From an uncultured Acetatifactor sp. (GTDB lineage Bacteria; Bacillota; Clostridia; Lachnospirales; Lachnospiraceae), in assembly GCA_910584435.1 (NCBI GenBank), contig CAJUAP010000013.1, positions 1 to 64,000 of the forward strand: a stretch of DNA of 64,000 nucleotides. The letters run 5' to 3'. Below the pieces are notes generated by a model that made no database searches, had not been told where the DNA came from, and saw only the letters and a list, made by a program, of their open reading frames with translations. Position 1 is the stretch's first letter; every line of letters begins with the position of its first letter. This document shows positions 1 to 8,999 of this stretch, in pieces. The translations under genes and the position numbers were made by a program.

Positions 1-1
1 G

Positions 2-193
2 ATTGACCCTGCCCGGCTGACGGAACTGGACACTACGGAGATTGTGATTCCATATGGAGCCAGCGGTGCCGGTGTGCCGGAGCAGAAATATCGGGATGTG
101 CTGAAGCTTCTATATGCCATGACGGACGGCAAAACGGCATACTGTGTGGCAGGAATCGAAAATCAGACAGCTGGGATGCACCGCTCTCCCTGA
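2..193 (+). CDS. Partial 3' end of an unrecognised gene, probably frameshifted
   Basis: The window opens inside this frame, which gives 63 residues before TGA. I do not recognise the family. The reading includes IVIPYGASGAGVPEQ and ends in HRSP. At the AAAA run near position 160 the other frame continues plausibly (SDSWDAPLSLKEMYSDVDDA, then SHAPDYYDN) to about position 280. The two pieces read like one protein broken by a single-base slip. The convergent dehydratase gene ends at 287, so this tail abuts its stop. Either it is a decayed 3' end or the slip is a sequencing error. The part upstream of the window is needed to name it. Confidence 0.4.
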   Translation: MDPARLTELDTTEIVIPYGASGAGVPEQKYRDVLKLLYAMTDGKTAYCVAGIENQTAGMHRSP

Positions 194-286
194 AAGAAAT
201 GTATTCCGATGTGGACGATGCAATTCTTTCGCATGCGCCGGACTATTATGACAATATCTTCACTGCCGGACAAGATAGTAATACAG

Positions 287-1552
287 CTATGCCATTTCTC
301 TGTTGTCCTTTCTTTCGGATCGGCATAAATCACCAATCCCCAGCAGTATCCTGCCCTCGCGCAAGGTATCGCTGGAATCATAATCATATTCTATGGTCTG
401 GATATTCACATCCGGATACATTTTTTTCAATGTCTTCACAATGCCCCTTTCGCTTACATGACTGACAAGACAGCCAAAGGGATGGACAATCAGCACATGC
501 CTGCAGCCCCGTTCCACAGCGGCGCAGACCTCCGCCGCCACCAGCCAGCCGTCCCCCGTGATACAATCACAGCCAATGGTGCGCAGCGCCCTATCTTTCA
601 GCTGTGCAAATGGCATATCCGTCTCAAAACGCCCATGCTTTTCCACTTCCTCATATAGTTCCCGCTGTATTTTCTTCAGGTACGCCAGGGCAATATCATA
701 TCCTTTGCGCAGCATGGGCCTCGGCGTATCTATCAGATAGGATCTGTAATCACTGTCCAATACATAGATTGCATAATTGATGAAACCTCCCATGACGCAC
801 TGGCATCCCTGTTTCAGCAGATATTCTTCCAGGTGATGGTTGCCCAGAGCCGAAAATTTAATATAAATTTCTCCTGCCACGCAGACTTTTTTCCTGACGG
901 CATCCCGTACAGGTATCTGTGCAAATGCCTCTAGCATCTCCCGGTACGCCGCTCTTCTGCCGCCCGGTCTGCGGCGGTGAGTCCTTATCTCTTCCGTCAT
1001 CTCCGCCTGCAGACGCATCCGCACTGCATCACAAGCGCCGGCCTCGCATTCATAGGGTTTGACCTGCTGATATAAGCTCATCATCAAGTCCCCGTAACAG
1101 ACAGCCGTAACCGCATCCCGAAACAGCCTGGGACTGATGCGAAACCCCGGATGCTTCTCCTGTCCTTTATAATTCAGCGAAATCACCGGAATCTGTCCAT
1201 GGCCGTATTTATTCAGCGTCTTGATGATCACCTGATAATAATTTCCTGCCCGGCAGGCGCCGCCAGCCTGAGGTTCCATGAAGGCGACTTTGTCGGCCGG
1301 ATACCTGCCTTCCTCCAATACATCCAGTATCTGCCCTATAATCAATATCCCCGGATAGCAGTAATCATGGTTCATATAGCGCAGTGCCTTTTCTTTGAGA
1401 TGACGGCTGCCCTCCATAACCGCAAACCGATATCCGCTTCCCTGAAATGCTGCCTGTAAAAAAGGCGAATGATATTCCAGCATTTCAGGCAGAAGGATAG
1501 TATGGGTCTTCTTCATGGCTCTGGTAAAAGGTGCTCTTTTCAATTCCGACAT
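287..1552 (-). CDS. 2-hydroxyacyl-CoA dehydratase (HgdB/C-like) family protein
   Basis: This 421-residue protein resembles the D-component fold of 2-hydroxyacyl-CoA dehydratases. In Clostridia that fold also forms the C-terminal part of very large CoA-dehydratase activase fusions. Supporting segments are GILIIGQILDVL, the cysteine-containing MEPQAGGACRAGNYYQ, the GQIPVISLN strand, the KPYE element after MMSLYQQV, and a late GDGWLVAAEV region with HPFGCLVSHV. In the family, cysteines ligate an Fe-S cluster that takes an electron from an ATP-driven activase. No activase is visible beside it, so true dehydratase activity is not assured. The start at 1552 was chosen because GGGGAAA lies just upstream; an internal ATG at residue 13 has no ribosome binding site. 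Confidence 0.65.
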   Translation of the reverse strand: MSELKRAPFTRAMKKTHTILLPEMLEYHSPFLQAAFQGSGYRFAVMEGSRHLKEKALRYMNHDYCYPGILIIGQILDVLEEGRYPADKVAFMEPQAGGACRAGNYYQVIIKTLNKYGHGQIPVISLNYKGQEKHPGFRISPRLFRDAVTAVCYGDLMMSLYQQVKPYECEAGACDAVRMRLQAEMTEEIRTHRRRPGGRRAAYREMLEAFAQIPVRDAVRKKVCVAGEIYIKFSALGNHHLEEYLLKQGCQCVMGGFINYAIYVLDSDYRSYLIDTPRPMLRKGYDIALAYLKKIQRELYEEVEKHGRFETDMPFAQLKDRALRTIGCDCITGDGWLVAAEVCAAVERGCRHVLIVHPFGCLVSHVSERGIVKTLKKMYPDVNIQTIEYDYDSSDTLREGRILLGIGDLCRSERKDNREMA

Positions 1553-1633
1553 ATCATTTCCCCATTATCTCCGCTTTCCGTCAAATGTCATATACTTCAT
1601 TGATCCAATATCTGCATCTCATATAATAAGTAT

Positions 1634-1816
1634 TTAGTGAATGATAAGCATTATCATAATAGTAAGTATTGCCGCGGCTATAACTATTATATCACATAAA
1701 ATCCATTTTACACAATTTCTTCCAATAATAATGAAACCAATCAAAAAAAATACCGGCAAAAGCCATAACTCTTCTGCCAGTACTCTTATATTTTTCACAG
1801 TCGGATCTTTGACCAT
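1634..1816 (-). CDS. Possible small two-helix membrane protein
   Basis: This is a 60-residue frame with a polar N-terminus (about 17 residues) followed by two hydrophobic stretches, LLPVFFLIGFIIIG and CDIIVIAAAILTIMIMLII, separated by RNCVKW. That layout suits a two-pass membrane peptide. No good ribosome binding site precedes the ATG, and the DNA is AT-rich, so hydrophobic codons could arise by chance. It lies alone between the dehydratase-like gene and the secreted repeat protein. No family is recognised. Confidence 0.3.
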   Translation of the reverse strand: MVKDPTVKNIRVLAEELWLLPVFFLIGFIIIGRNCVKWILCDIIVIAAAILTIMIMLIIH

Positions 1817-1925
1817 GAGAACTCTTATATATTAGCTTTCGCTTTCCGTTTGATTTTCCTATGTCTTTCAATCTCCCTTTCTGCATCCTTGCCAGAGTTA
1901 TTGCAATAAGATATCTGCAAACCCG

Positions 1926-2050
1926 TAAGAATGCCAGGCGAACTTGTTCGCCTGGCATTCTTCAGTGTGAGCAGGCGCTGTTCTTGCGCCGTAGAAAATC
2001 TTCGCGAAGCGGCCTCTGCCGCAAGCGATTAGATTTTCTTCTCACACTTA
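1926..2050 (-). repeat. R1 structured repeat, copy a
   Basis: Member of the R1 family described in the findings. On the plus strand a 15-bp perfect stem (GAATGCCAGGCGAAC and its complement) with a two-base loop is followed by CAGTGTGAG, then a stem made of AGAAAATC and GATTTTCT, and finally CTCACACTTA. Small GC hairpins (GGCGC/GCGCC, GCGGC/GCCGC) fill the inner loop. The last three bases are the TAA stop of the gene at 2048-4186. The third hairpin seen in other copies is absent. It may act as a terminator. Confidence 0.75.
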
Positions 2051-4186
2051 TACCGTAAAATCAAACGTTGCTGTTGTCCCATCATAGAATACGACAGTCA
2101 GAGTATGGCTGCCCGCAGGTATGGAAATGGAAGGATCCATTACAGTAAGAGTCAGCACATTATCCTCCAGATCTCCTTCAGAGCTATATTCTGTTGAGAA
2201 TCCCAGCTTCTTGTCAATCCCGCTGATTTGAGTCATACTATTGTCGTAATTCCCGTAAACTGTTTGATTGAACACCACCTTAAGCTTCGCACCATTTGAA
2301 GACTTGAGAACTGTTACGCCTGTAATCTTCGGCTGTGATGTTTCATCCGGAGCCGGAGCGGTATATTCAGGAACCTGCTTATAACTGTAGAAATCCTCCC
2401 TGTTGCCCTTCGCATCCTCTGACGCATAGCAGAACCACTGCCCCTCCTTTACGCCCTGTATTGTTACATAATTCAAGCCGTATCCTATGGAGACCGCTGC
2501 ACCCTGGGCATAAATCTGCGTGGGATCTTTGGCAGTAATCGTACCCTCGCCTTCTACCTCGTCCTGAATCGCATAATAAAGTGTACCTGCCTCGTCTGAA
2601 TTAACCACGACTACAACCGTACTCTCATCCTGCCACTCGATGCTTCTTGCACTTACCATGGGTGCCTGCAAATCAAGATAACACGTACCCTTTAACTGCG
2701 TACCGTCCTTCAGATTAATCAATATTGTATAGGTATTATTTCCTTTAGGAACAGTGCCCCTCTGCATATACACACGATAGATCTTATTATCCGAAGTCCT
2801 GACCTCTCCAAGCGTTGTCTTATTCAGCGGACAGCTTATGTCAAATTGCTCCAAAGTCAGACTTTCTGAAGTGGCGGTCTCCAATTCTATCTCAAAACCA
2901 TACAGGAATTCGCCGTTTCCCTGCTTTTCAGCAAATGCCTCAGCCCCTTTTATTGCAGCCGCCTTCTCTTCATAGACTTCTCCATCAATGGAAAGACTGT
3001 TTACCAATGTGGCCTTTTCCTCCATATTGACAGCCACATAATACATAATATATGACATACCTTCATTCAGACCGGTTATGGTAATGACATTCTCATGCTG
3101 CTTCATCTCCGTCTTAACACCATCCCTGATGATTTCTGATTCTGTGATTTCAGCGGATTCCGCCATGGAAGCAGCACGTGCCGGACTCTGTCCATTTTCC
3201 CTTACAATGTAGTAAAAATAACCGGGTTCGTCTGAGTTATAGGTAATTCTGGCCTCACCGGCACTTGTGCGGACAGCGTTAATGCCTGCAATCTGCGCAC
3301 AATCCGTCCTATATGTGAAGACCTTTGAAATTGCAGTGCCGTCTGCAAGGGTAATCTGTATATCATATTCCTGATCCTTGTAATATGAAGTAGCCAGGTC
3401 ATAGACCCGATTGTCATTGGTGGACACAGACAGGATTGTCATATCAGAGCCGCCGCTGTTACATATAATACTGAATGCCCCCAGTGCAAGAGGCTGTTCT
3501 GTCTTCTGATTCAAAGTGACCCTGATACGGCCGCTTCCCATAACCTCCACGCTCTGAATCTTGAAGGTTTCTTTCCCCGGTTCCGCGGGTTCTCCAGGCT
3601 TCTCTACAGGTTCCGCAGGCTTCTCCACAGGCTCTGCGGGGCTGTCATCCTCCGCTTCTTCAGCTCTTACCACAGTCTCGCTTCTGCCCTCCCGGCCTTC
3701 CTGCTTCCCATACTCCTCATAGTGCCTGTAAGCCGCCAATATGTCATTGCCAAAGGCATCCTGAAGTTCTCCGTACCTGTTAAGGTAATCCACAGGGTCA
3801 AAATCGGTGCCATTATCTCTATGTTCGTAAGCTCCATAGGCAAGATAATGCGCAACATACGCATCCCAGTCATCCCCAAAGGCATCCTGGAGATCCTGAT
3901 ATTTCTCCCTGTATTTAACTATGTCTATCATTTCATTCATTCCTCTGCCCTCTGACAGTCCGAACTTCCTGAAATGCTCCAGCAGCGCCGCCCTGTCATA
4001 GCCGTATGCTGCCTTGAGATCCGGATACTTATCCGCATAATAATGTTCGTCAAAAACATCTTCTATACCCACTGCCTGAGTATAGCCCATGCTGCTCAGT
4101 GCAACCGCTCCGGCGGCAGCTGCGATGACGAGCCGTCTGCCTTTTTTTGCAGCCTTTGTCAATCTCTTCTTAAACACTTCACCCAT
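2048..4186 (-). CDS. Secreted surface protein with three N-terminal repeats and Ig-like regions
   Basis: The 712-residue protein starts with a basic stretch and a hydrophobic core (LVIAAAAGAVALSSMGYTQA), a credible signal peptide ending near residue 38. Three repeats of about 45 residues follow, each with a tyrosine-rich DEHYYADKYPDL or YREKYQDL type start and a LLEHFRKFGLSEGR type end. A proline-glutamate linker built from PAEPVEKP units (about residues 180-205) joins them to a long beta-rich region of Ig or fibronectin-like segments. No LPXTG, SLH or lipobox was seen, so anchoring is unclear; the repeats may bind the wall. Its stop codon lies in repeat R1a. The function is unknown. Confidence 0.65.
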   Translation of the reverse strand: MGEVFKKRLTKAAKKGRRLVIAAAAGAVALSSMGYTQAVGIEDVFDEHYYADKYPDLKAAYGYDRAALLEHFRKFGLSEGRGMNEMIDIVKYREKYQDLQDAFGDDWDAYVAHYLAYGAYEHRDNGTDFDPVDYLNRYGELQDAFGNDILAAYRHYEEYGKQEGREGRSETVVRAEEAEDDSPAEPVEKPAEPVEKPGEPAEPGKETFKIQSVEVMGSGRIRVTLNQKTEQPLALGAFSIICNSGGSDMTILSVSTNDNRVYDLATSYYKDQEYDIQITLADGTAISKVFTYRTDCAQIAGINAVRTSAGEARITYNSDEPGYFYYIVRENGQSPARAASMAESAEITESEIIRDGVKTEMKQHENVITITGLNEGMSYIMYYVAVNMEEKATLVNSLSIDGEVYEEKAAAIKGAEAFAEKQGNGEFLYGFEIELETATSESLTLEQFDISCPLNKTTLGEVRTSDNKIYRVYMQRGTVPKGNNTYTILINLKDGTQLKGTCYLDLQAPMVSARSIEWQDESTVVVVVNSDEAGTLYYAIQDEVEGEGTITAKDPTQIYAQGAAVSIGYGLNYVTIQGVKEGQWFCYASEDAKGNREDFYSYKQVPEYTAPAPDETSQPKITGVTVLKSSNGAKLKVVFNQTVYGNYDNSMTQISGIDKKLGFSTEYSSEGDLEDNVLTLTVMDPSISIPAGSHTLTVVFYDGTTATFDFTV

Positions 4187-4416
4187 TGCCCTGTTTTTCC
4201 TTTCACTTTTTCATTTTTCTATCCTGTGCATTTTACATAATACATATCATAATACTTTTTCACCCCAGCGTCAAGTAACTGACAACCTCGCAAAATTGTA
4301 TTTTAAAAGACGGTGTGCTGCATTGCAATGATTGTGAGCAATAGCCCTGCCGTATAAAAATAAGCAAAATATGAAATACTGCATAACAGAATAAAATGCA
4401 GAAACGGAGTATATTC

Positions 4417-6033
4417 ATGAAATTGACAAGAAACAGCATACTGGCAGACCGGGATGCCTATCTGGCAGCAGGCTACGCTCTGCCCTCCTTCCATTATGAT
4501 ACCATCCTGAATAACACTGTTGAACGCCCTGTCTGGATTCACTTTGGCGCCGGGAACATTTTTCGGGCATTCCAGGCAAATATCGTCCAGAATCTGCTGA
4601 ATACAGGCCATATGGACACCGGCCTCATTGCCGTGGAAGGATTTGATTATGAAATTATAGAGAAAAGCTTTCGGCCTCATGATAACCTGACCATCCTGGC
4701 CACATTGAAAACGGACAACACCGTTGAAAAAACCGTCATAGGAAGCATTATGGAATCCCTGGTTCTGGACAGCGCCAGTGAAAGGGATTTTACCCGCCTG
4801 AAAGATATTTTTGCAAATCCCGCACTGCAGATGGCAAGCTTCACCATCACGGAAAAAGGATATGCTGTAACCGATACCAAAGGCCGCACACTTCCTGCCC
4901 TCCAGTCGGATTATGAGAAAGGCCCGGATCAGCCTGACAGTTACCTGGGCAAAGTAATGTCCCTTTTATACCACCGCTTTTCCAATGGCAGATGTCCCAT
5001 TGCCCTGGTAAGCATGGATAACTGTTCTCACAATGGCGATAAACTGCAGTCCGCCATACTTTCCTTCGCAGATGCCTGGTGTGAAAGAGGACTTGCAGAC
5101 AAAGCATTTCAGGCATATGTGAGAGACCGATCCAAAGTTTCTTTCCCCTGGACCATGATCGATAAGATCACCCCAAGACCTGACGCAGCGGTGAGCGCCA
5201 TGCTCTCCCAGGACGGCATGGAAAACCCGGATGCAATCGTTACCTCTAAGAATACCTATATCGCCCCCTTTGTCAATGCGGAGGAATGCGAATATCTGAT
5301 CATAGAAGACGCCTTCCCTAACGGCAGACCCCGGCTGGAACAGGGCGGCGTTATCTTCACAGACAGGGAAACCGTGGACAAAGTGGAGAAAATGAAAGTC
5401 TGTACCTGTTTAAATCCCCTTCACACAACCCTGGCCGTTTACGGCTGTCTGTTAGGTTATACCCGAATTTATGAAGAAATGAGAGATCCTCTTCTGCGGA
5501 GACTGGTGGAAATCATCGGCTATCAGGAGGGGCTTCCCGTTGTGGTAAACCCTGGTATCCTTGACCCTGAAAAGTTCTTAGACCAGGTGCTTAAGGTTCG
5601 CTTCCCCAACCCTTTTATACCGGATACCCCCCAGCGCATTGCCACAGACACCTCGCAAAAACTTGCCGTCCGTTTCGGCGAGACCATAAAAGCCTATGTA
5701 AAAACTCCCGGCCTGAGGGTCGAAGATTTAAGGCAAATCCCTCTGGTACTGGCAGGATGGCTGCGGTATCTGATGGCTGTGGATGACGAAGGACACGCTT
5801 TCACCCCCAGCCCCGATCCTCTGTTAGACACAGTCAGCGCTTATGTGGCAGACTATCCCTTAAATGATGCCCCTAAGGATCTGAACAAGCTGGACAAGCT
5901 GCTGTCCAACGAAGAAATCTTCGGCGTAAACCTGGTGAAAATCGGCATGGCTGAACTGATTAAGAACTACTTCCAGGAGCTTTCTTCCGGCAAAGGTGCT
6001 GTAAGAGCCGCACTGGAAAAATATGTATCCTGA
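4417..6033 (+). CDS. uxuB: Mannitol dehydrogenase family oxidoreductase, likely fructuronate reductase
   Basis: This cytoplasmic NAD(P)-dependent polyol or uronate oxidoreductase has 538 residues. It opens with the Rossmann entry IHFGAGNIFRAF typical of mannitol dehydrogenase and mannonate oxidoreductase proteins, followed by the VSMDNCSHNGDK segment and the conserved FPWTMIDKITPRP block. The catalytic helix region CLNPLHTTLAVYGCLLGY follows a lysine, as the family requires. Fructuronate reductase converts fructuronate to mannonate in hexuronate breakdown, but no other uronate genes are nearby, so mannitol or another polyol is possible. The start at 4417 is preferred over 4396 because GGAG lies seven bases before it. 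It converges with htpG across a hairpin. Confidence 0.7.
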   Translation: MKLTRNSILADRDAYLAAGYALPSFHYDTILNNTVERPVWIHFGAGNIFRAFQANIVQNLLNTGHMDTGLIAVEGFDYEIIEKSFRPHDNLTILATLKTDNTVEKTVIGSIMESLVLDSASERDFTRLKDIFANPALQMASFTITEKGYAVTDTKGRTLPALQSDYEKGPDQPDSYLGKVMSLLYHRFSNGRCPIALVSMDNCSHNGDKLQSAILSFADAWCERGLADKAFQAYVRDRSKVSFPWTMIDKITPRPDAAVSAMLSQDGMENPDAIVTSKNTYIAPFVNAEECEYLIIEDAFPNGRPRLEQGGVIFTDRETVDKVEKMKVCTCLNPLHTTLAVYGCLLGYTRIYEEMRDPLLRRLVEIIGYQEGLPVVVNPGILDPEKFLDQVLKVRFPNPFIPDTPQRIATDTSQKLAVRFGETIKAYVKTPGLRVEDLRQIPLVLAGWLRYLMAVDDEGHAFTPSPDPLLDTVSAYVADYPLNDAPKDLNKLDKLLSNEEIFGVNLVKIGMAELIKNYFQELSSGKGAVRAALEKYVS

Positions 6034-6111
6034 CTCCTTACTTCCACGTAAATCCCCCCTCCATGGCATAAAAAGGATTCTTTCCTGCTCTGAATATGCG
6101 GGCCTGTGCAT

Positions 6112-6151
6112 AGGAAATGGGCACACCACTGTCAGCGGTATGCCCATTCCT
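6112..6151. terminator. Hairpin between convergent genes
   Basis: AGGAAATGGGCA pairs with TGCCCATTCCT, with a smaller inner hairpin between them. It lies between the ends of the fructuronate reductase-like gene and htpG and could stop transcription from both sides. Neither side has a strong T tract. Confidence 0.45.
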
Positions 6152-6158
6152 GAAATCA

Positions 6159-8393
6159 TTATTTTGTCATCATCAGCATAATCTCATTACTTCTTGCAAT
6201 GAACTTCGTCATAGCTTCGGGAGCCAAGGGAGCCTGCTGAATCTTCGCCAGATCATAGAGCTGCTCGCAGATCATCTCCACATTCTCGCCCTCCTGGTGT
6301 TCATTGACATACTGCACCAGGGGATTGCCGGCATTAAGAATCAGCGTCTCTCCTTCTCCGCCTCCGAAACCGCCCATATCCATACCCGGCATGGAATACA
6401 TTCTCATCATATCCTGCATGCGCCTGGTCTCCTCGGACAATGTCAATACGGAAGAAATCTTCTCATCCTTCAGCTTCTCCACCTTCACGGTCAGCTTATC
6501 ATTGTTCAAAGCCTTCTTCATCAGCTTGCCCAAGCTCTCTGCCTCTGCTTCCAGCTCCTTCTCCAGCTCTTCCGTTGTCTCGGACTTCATGGCATCCGTC
6601 ATATCCGCATCAATCCGCTGGAACCGCACACCCTCGTTTTTCGACTCCAGCTGCTGCACAAAAGGCTGGTCAATATTATGCGTCAGGATAACAGCATCCA
6701 TTCCGGCATCCTTGAACATCTTAATATACTGCCCCTGCTGTTTCTCATCGGTGACATAATAGATGATCTTGTCCTTCTTCTCTTCCGCTTCTTCTGCATC
6801 ATCGGCCTTGTCGCCATCGGACACTACTTCGGCTTCCACCTTCTGGCCGTTTTCATCTACAGCGCCGCCGGATTCTTTTTCCCCTGCCGCACCGCCGTTC
6901 TCATTTTCACCGTTTTCATCCGCTGTGCTGCCGTTCTCATTTCCGCTTCCGGCATCTTCTGCTCCGTCCGCCTGGCCTGCTTCATTGGAGGGCTTGATCT
7001 CCAGGCACTCAGGCAGTGTCAGATATTTGCCGTCCAGATTTTTAAAGAGGATATAATCATTCATCCTCTCGCAGAATTTATCATCCTTCAGGCAGCCGAA
7101 TTTAATGAAAGGACTGATGTCATCCCAATACTTGTCATACTCTTCCTTCTCGGTCTTACACATGCCGGAAAGCTTATCCGCCACCTTCTTGGAGATATAT
7201 TCGGAAATCTTCTTCACAAACCCGTCATTCTGCAGAGCGCTTCTGGACACATTCAAAGGCAGATCCGGACAATCGATCACACCCTTTAACAGCAGCAGGA
7301 ACTCAGGAATCACTTCTTTAATATTATCCGCAATAAATACCTGGTTGTTGTATAACTTAATGGTTCCCTCAATGGATTCATACTCCATATTAATCTTCGG
7401 GAAATACAGAATTCCCTTCAGATTAAAGGGATAATCCATATTCAAATGAATCCAGAACAACGGCTCCTTATAGTCATGGAAAACCTTACGGTAAAATTCC
7501 AGATACTCTTCCTTCGTACAGTCATTGGCATGTTTTGTCCACAGAGGAGCGGTATCATTCAACAGCTCAGGACGCTTCCTGATTTTCAGCTTTTCCACAT
7601 TCTCGCTGTCGTCATTATCATCCTCTGATTCTGCTGCTTCCTCTCCTTCCTTCGGTTCCGGGGCGGGCTTTTTCTCAGGATGGATTTCTTCTAACACCAC
7701 GTCATCCTCTTGTTTCTCCTCCGCCTTGATGATCTGGGTCTCCTGAGTATTTGCCTTTGCCAGGTAAATCTCCGTGGGCATAAAGGAACAATACTTTTTA
7801 ATCACCTCACGGGCCTTGTACTCATTACAGAATTCCAGGCAGTCCTCATTCAGGAAGAGGGTAATTGCAGTACCTACTTCCTTCCTGTCTCCTTCTTCCA
7901 TGGAATATTCCGTTCCGCCGTCACATTCCCAATGAACAGCTTTTGCACCCTCCTGATAAGATAAGGTATCAATATGCACCTCATCCGCTACCATAAACGC
8001 AGAATAGAATCCTAAACCAAAATGGCCGATAATCTGATCCGCATTGCTCTTGTCCTTATATTTTTCAATGAAATCGGTGGCGCCTGAAAATGCAATCTGA
8101 TTAATATATTCCTCCACCTCGTCCGCAGTCATGCCAAGGCCGTTGTCAATTACTGTCAGTGTCTTCTGCTCCGGATTGACAATCACATCTACACGGGGCT
8201 TATATCCGTCAGGCAGTGTGTATTCTCCCATCATATCCAGCTTCTTCAGCTTGGTTACAGCATCACAGCCATTGGAAATCAGCTCTCTGTAAAAAATATC
8301 GTGGTCTGAATAAAGCCATTTCTTAATAATCGGAAAAATGTTTTCACTGTTGATTGACAAATTGCCATTTTTTACTGTGTTGGATTCTCCCAT
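6159..8393 (-). CDS. htpG: Hsp90-family chaperone HtpG with extra acidic linkers
   Basis: HtpG is a cytosolic dimeric ATP-dependent chaperone. The 744 residues include the N-terminal ATPase signatures FYRELISNGCDAV, DNGLGM and GHFGLGFYSAF, the middle domain with NVSRSALQNDGFVKK, and a C-terminal dimerisation region. Usual bacterial HtpG is about 620-640 residues. The excess lies in an acidic linker after the ATPase domain (near ESEDDNDDSENVEKL, like the charged linker of eukaryotic Hsp90) and in a longer Gly/Glu/Asn-rich insertion after the middle domain, encoded around 6770-7000. An upstream in-frame extension to 8690 runs through repeat and promoter DNA and is rejected. The ATG at 8393 follows an AGGGA site. 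A CIRCE operator upstream indicates HrcA control. Confidence 0.93.
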   Translation of the reverse strand: MGESNTVKNGNLSINSENIFPIIKKWLYSDHDIFYRELISNGCDAVTKLKKLDMMGEYTLPDGYKPRVDVIVNPEQKTLTVIDNGLGMTADEVEEYINQIAFSGATDFIEKYKDKSNADQIIGHFGLGFYSAFMVADEVHIDTLSYQEGAKAVHWECDGGTEYSMEEGDRKEVGTAITLFLNEDCLEFCNEYKAREVIKKYCSFMPTEIYLAKANTQETQIIKAEEKQEDDVVLEEIHPEKKPAPEPKEGEEAAESEDDNDDSENVEKLKIRKRPELLNDTAPLWTKHANDCTKEEYLEFYRKVFHDYKEPLFWIHLNMDYPFNLKGILYFPKINMEYESIEGTIKLYNNQVFIADNIKEVIPEFLLLLKGVIDCPDLPLNVSRSALQNDGFVKKISEYISKKVADKLSGMCKTEKEEYDKYWDDISPFIKFGCLKDDKFCERMNDYILFKNLDGKYLTLPECLEIKPSNEAGQADGAEDAGSGNENGSTADENGENENGGAAGEKESGGAVDENGQKVEAEVVSDGDKADDAEEAEEKKDKIIYYVTDEKQQGQYIKMFKDAGMDAVILTHNIDQPFVQQLESKNEGVRFQRIDADMTDAMKSETTEELEKELEAEAESLGKLMKKALNNDKLTVKVEKLKDEKISSVLTLSEETRRMQDMMRMYSMPGMDMGGFGGGEGETLILNAGNPLVQYVNEHQEGENVEMICEQLYDLAKIQQAPLAPEAMTKFIARSNEIMLMMTK

Positions 8394-8424
8394 TTTACAA
8401 CATCCCTTTCTTCCTAATTTTTTT

Positions 8425-8582
8425 ACACACTTCCCGTCATGCCGACCAAAGAGGCGAGCTCCGCCCCTTTTAGCGGCACAAACAATCCATGAGAAGAATG
8501 CCCGCATTTGGCATTCTTCAGTGTGAGATTTAGAATTTCTTAGACGACGTACTTTGGCGTCATAGAAATTCTTCTCACACTT
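8425..8582 (-). repeat. R1 structured repeat, copy b, in the htpG leader
   Basis: This full-length R1 unit lies between the htpG promoter and its start codon, unlike the other copies, which sit at gene 3' ends. On the plus strand the order is ACACTTCCCGTCATGCCG, a hairpin to CGGCACAAACAATCCATGA, a GAATGCC/GGCATTC hairpin, CAGTGTGAGA, an AGAATTTCT/AGAAATTCT hairpin, and CTCACACTT. The htpG transcript would carry it in a leader of roughly 240 bases. Confidence 0.75.
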
Positions 8583-8643
8583 GTAACTTTCGATGCAGCG
8601 CAGCTTCCTAATCCTTTGCCGCTCATCAGTCTTTCTGAAGTCA

Positions 8644-8672
8644 AGTTTATAACCAAAGGGAAGAAAAGTCAA
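8644..8672 (-). promoter_or_regulatory. Candidate sigma-A promoter for htpG
   Basis: On the minus strand TTGACT and TAAACT are separated by exactly 17 bases (8650-8666). It lies seven bases downstream of the CIRCE operator in the transcription direction and about 250 bases upstream of the htpG start. Confidence 0.55.
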
Positions 8673-8679
8673 GCCTAAA

Positions 8680-8706
8680 TTAGCACTCATTTCAGAAGAG
8701 TGCTAA
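8680..8706. promoter_or_regulatory. CIRCE operator (HrcA binding site)
   Basis: TTAGCACTC, a nine-base spacer and GAGTGCTAA match the CIRCE consensus perfectly. HrcA repressor binds CIRCE, usually ahead of groESL and hrcA-grpE-dnaK. Here it lies just upstream of the htpG promoter -35 box. The 290 bases from 8707 to 8999 beyond it hold no gene I can support. Confidence 0.93.
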
Positions 8707-8999
8707 TAATTGACTTGAAATGCCCGAATCATGCGCATTTGCGGATTTCTAAAATTTTTCTAAATCACAGATGAACCTTCACAGTCCGATCCCCGCCCCC
8801 TCCTTCCACCGTCCTGCCAGCAGCACGGCCCGTTCTATACAACGCCAAAATGCATTCTTTCAGCGTTTCATGTATCTCCACGGTGGATTCAAATATGAGT
8901 TTTCTATGGCTTTTTCTTCCGCTAAATGATATACTATGATTATTATTTTGATTTTAAGCTGCCATAGGCTTTAAACCATATAACACCTCAAGAGGAGCA

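Noticed and set aside
6117..7289. 390-residue plus-strand frame opposite htpG
   Set aside because: It is the antisense shadow of htpG codons, rich in Leu/His, with no start signal and no family resemblance.
8394..8690. In-frame N-terminal extension of HtpG by about 99 residues
   Set aside because: It reads through the R1 repeat, the promoter and into CIRCE, and the conserved HtpG start lies at 8393 with its own ribosome binding site.
8770..8930. Minus-strand open stretch (TVEIHETLKECILALYRTG) upstream of CIRCE
   Set aside because: It looks slightly protein-like but has no start, no ribosome site and no neighbour; it is probably chance or an unidentifiable remnant.
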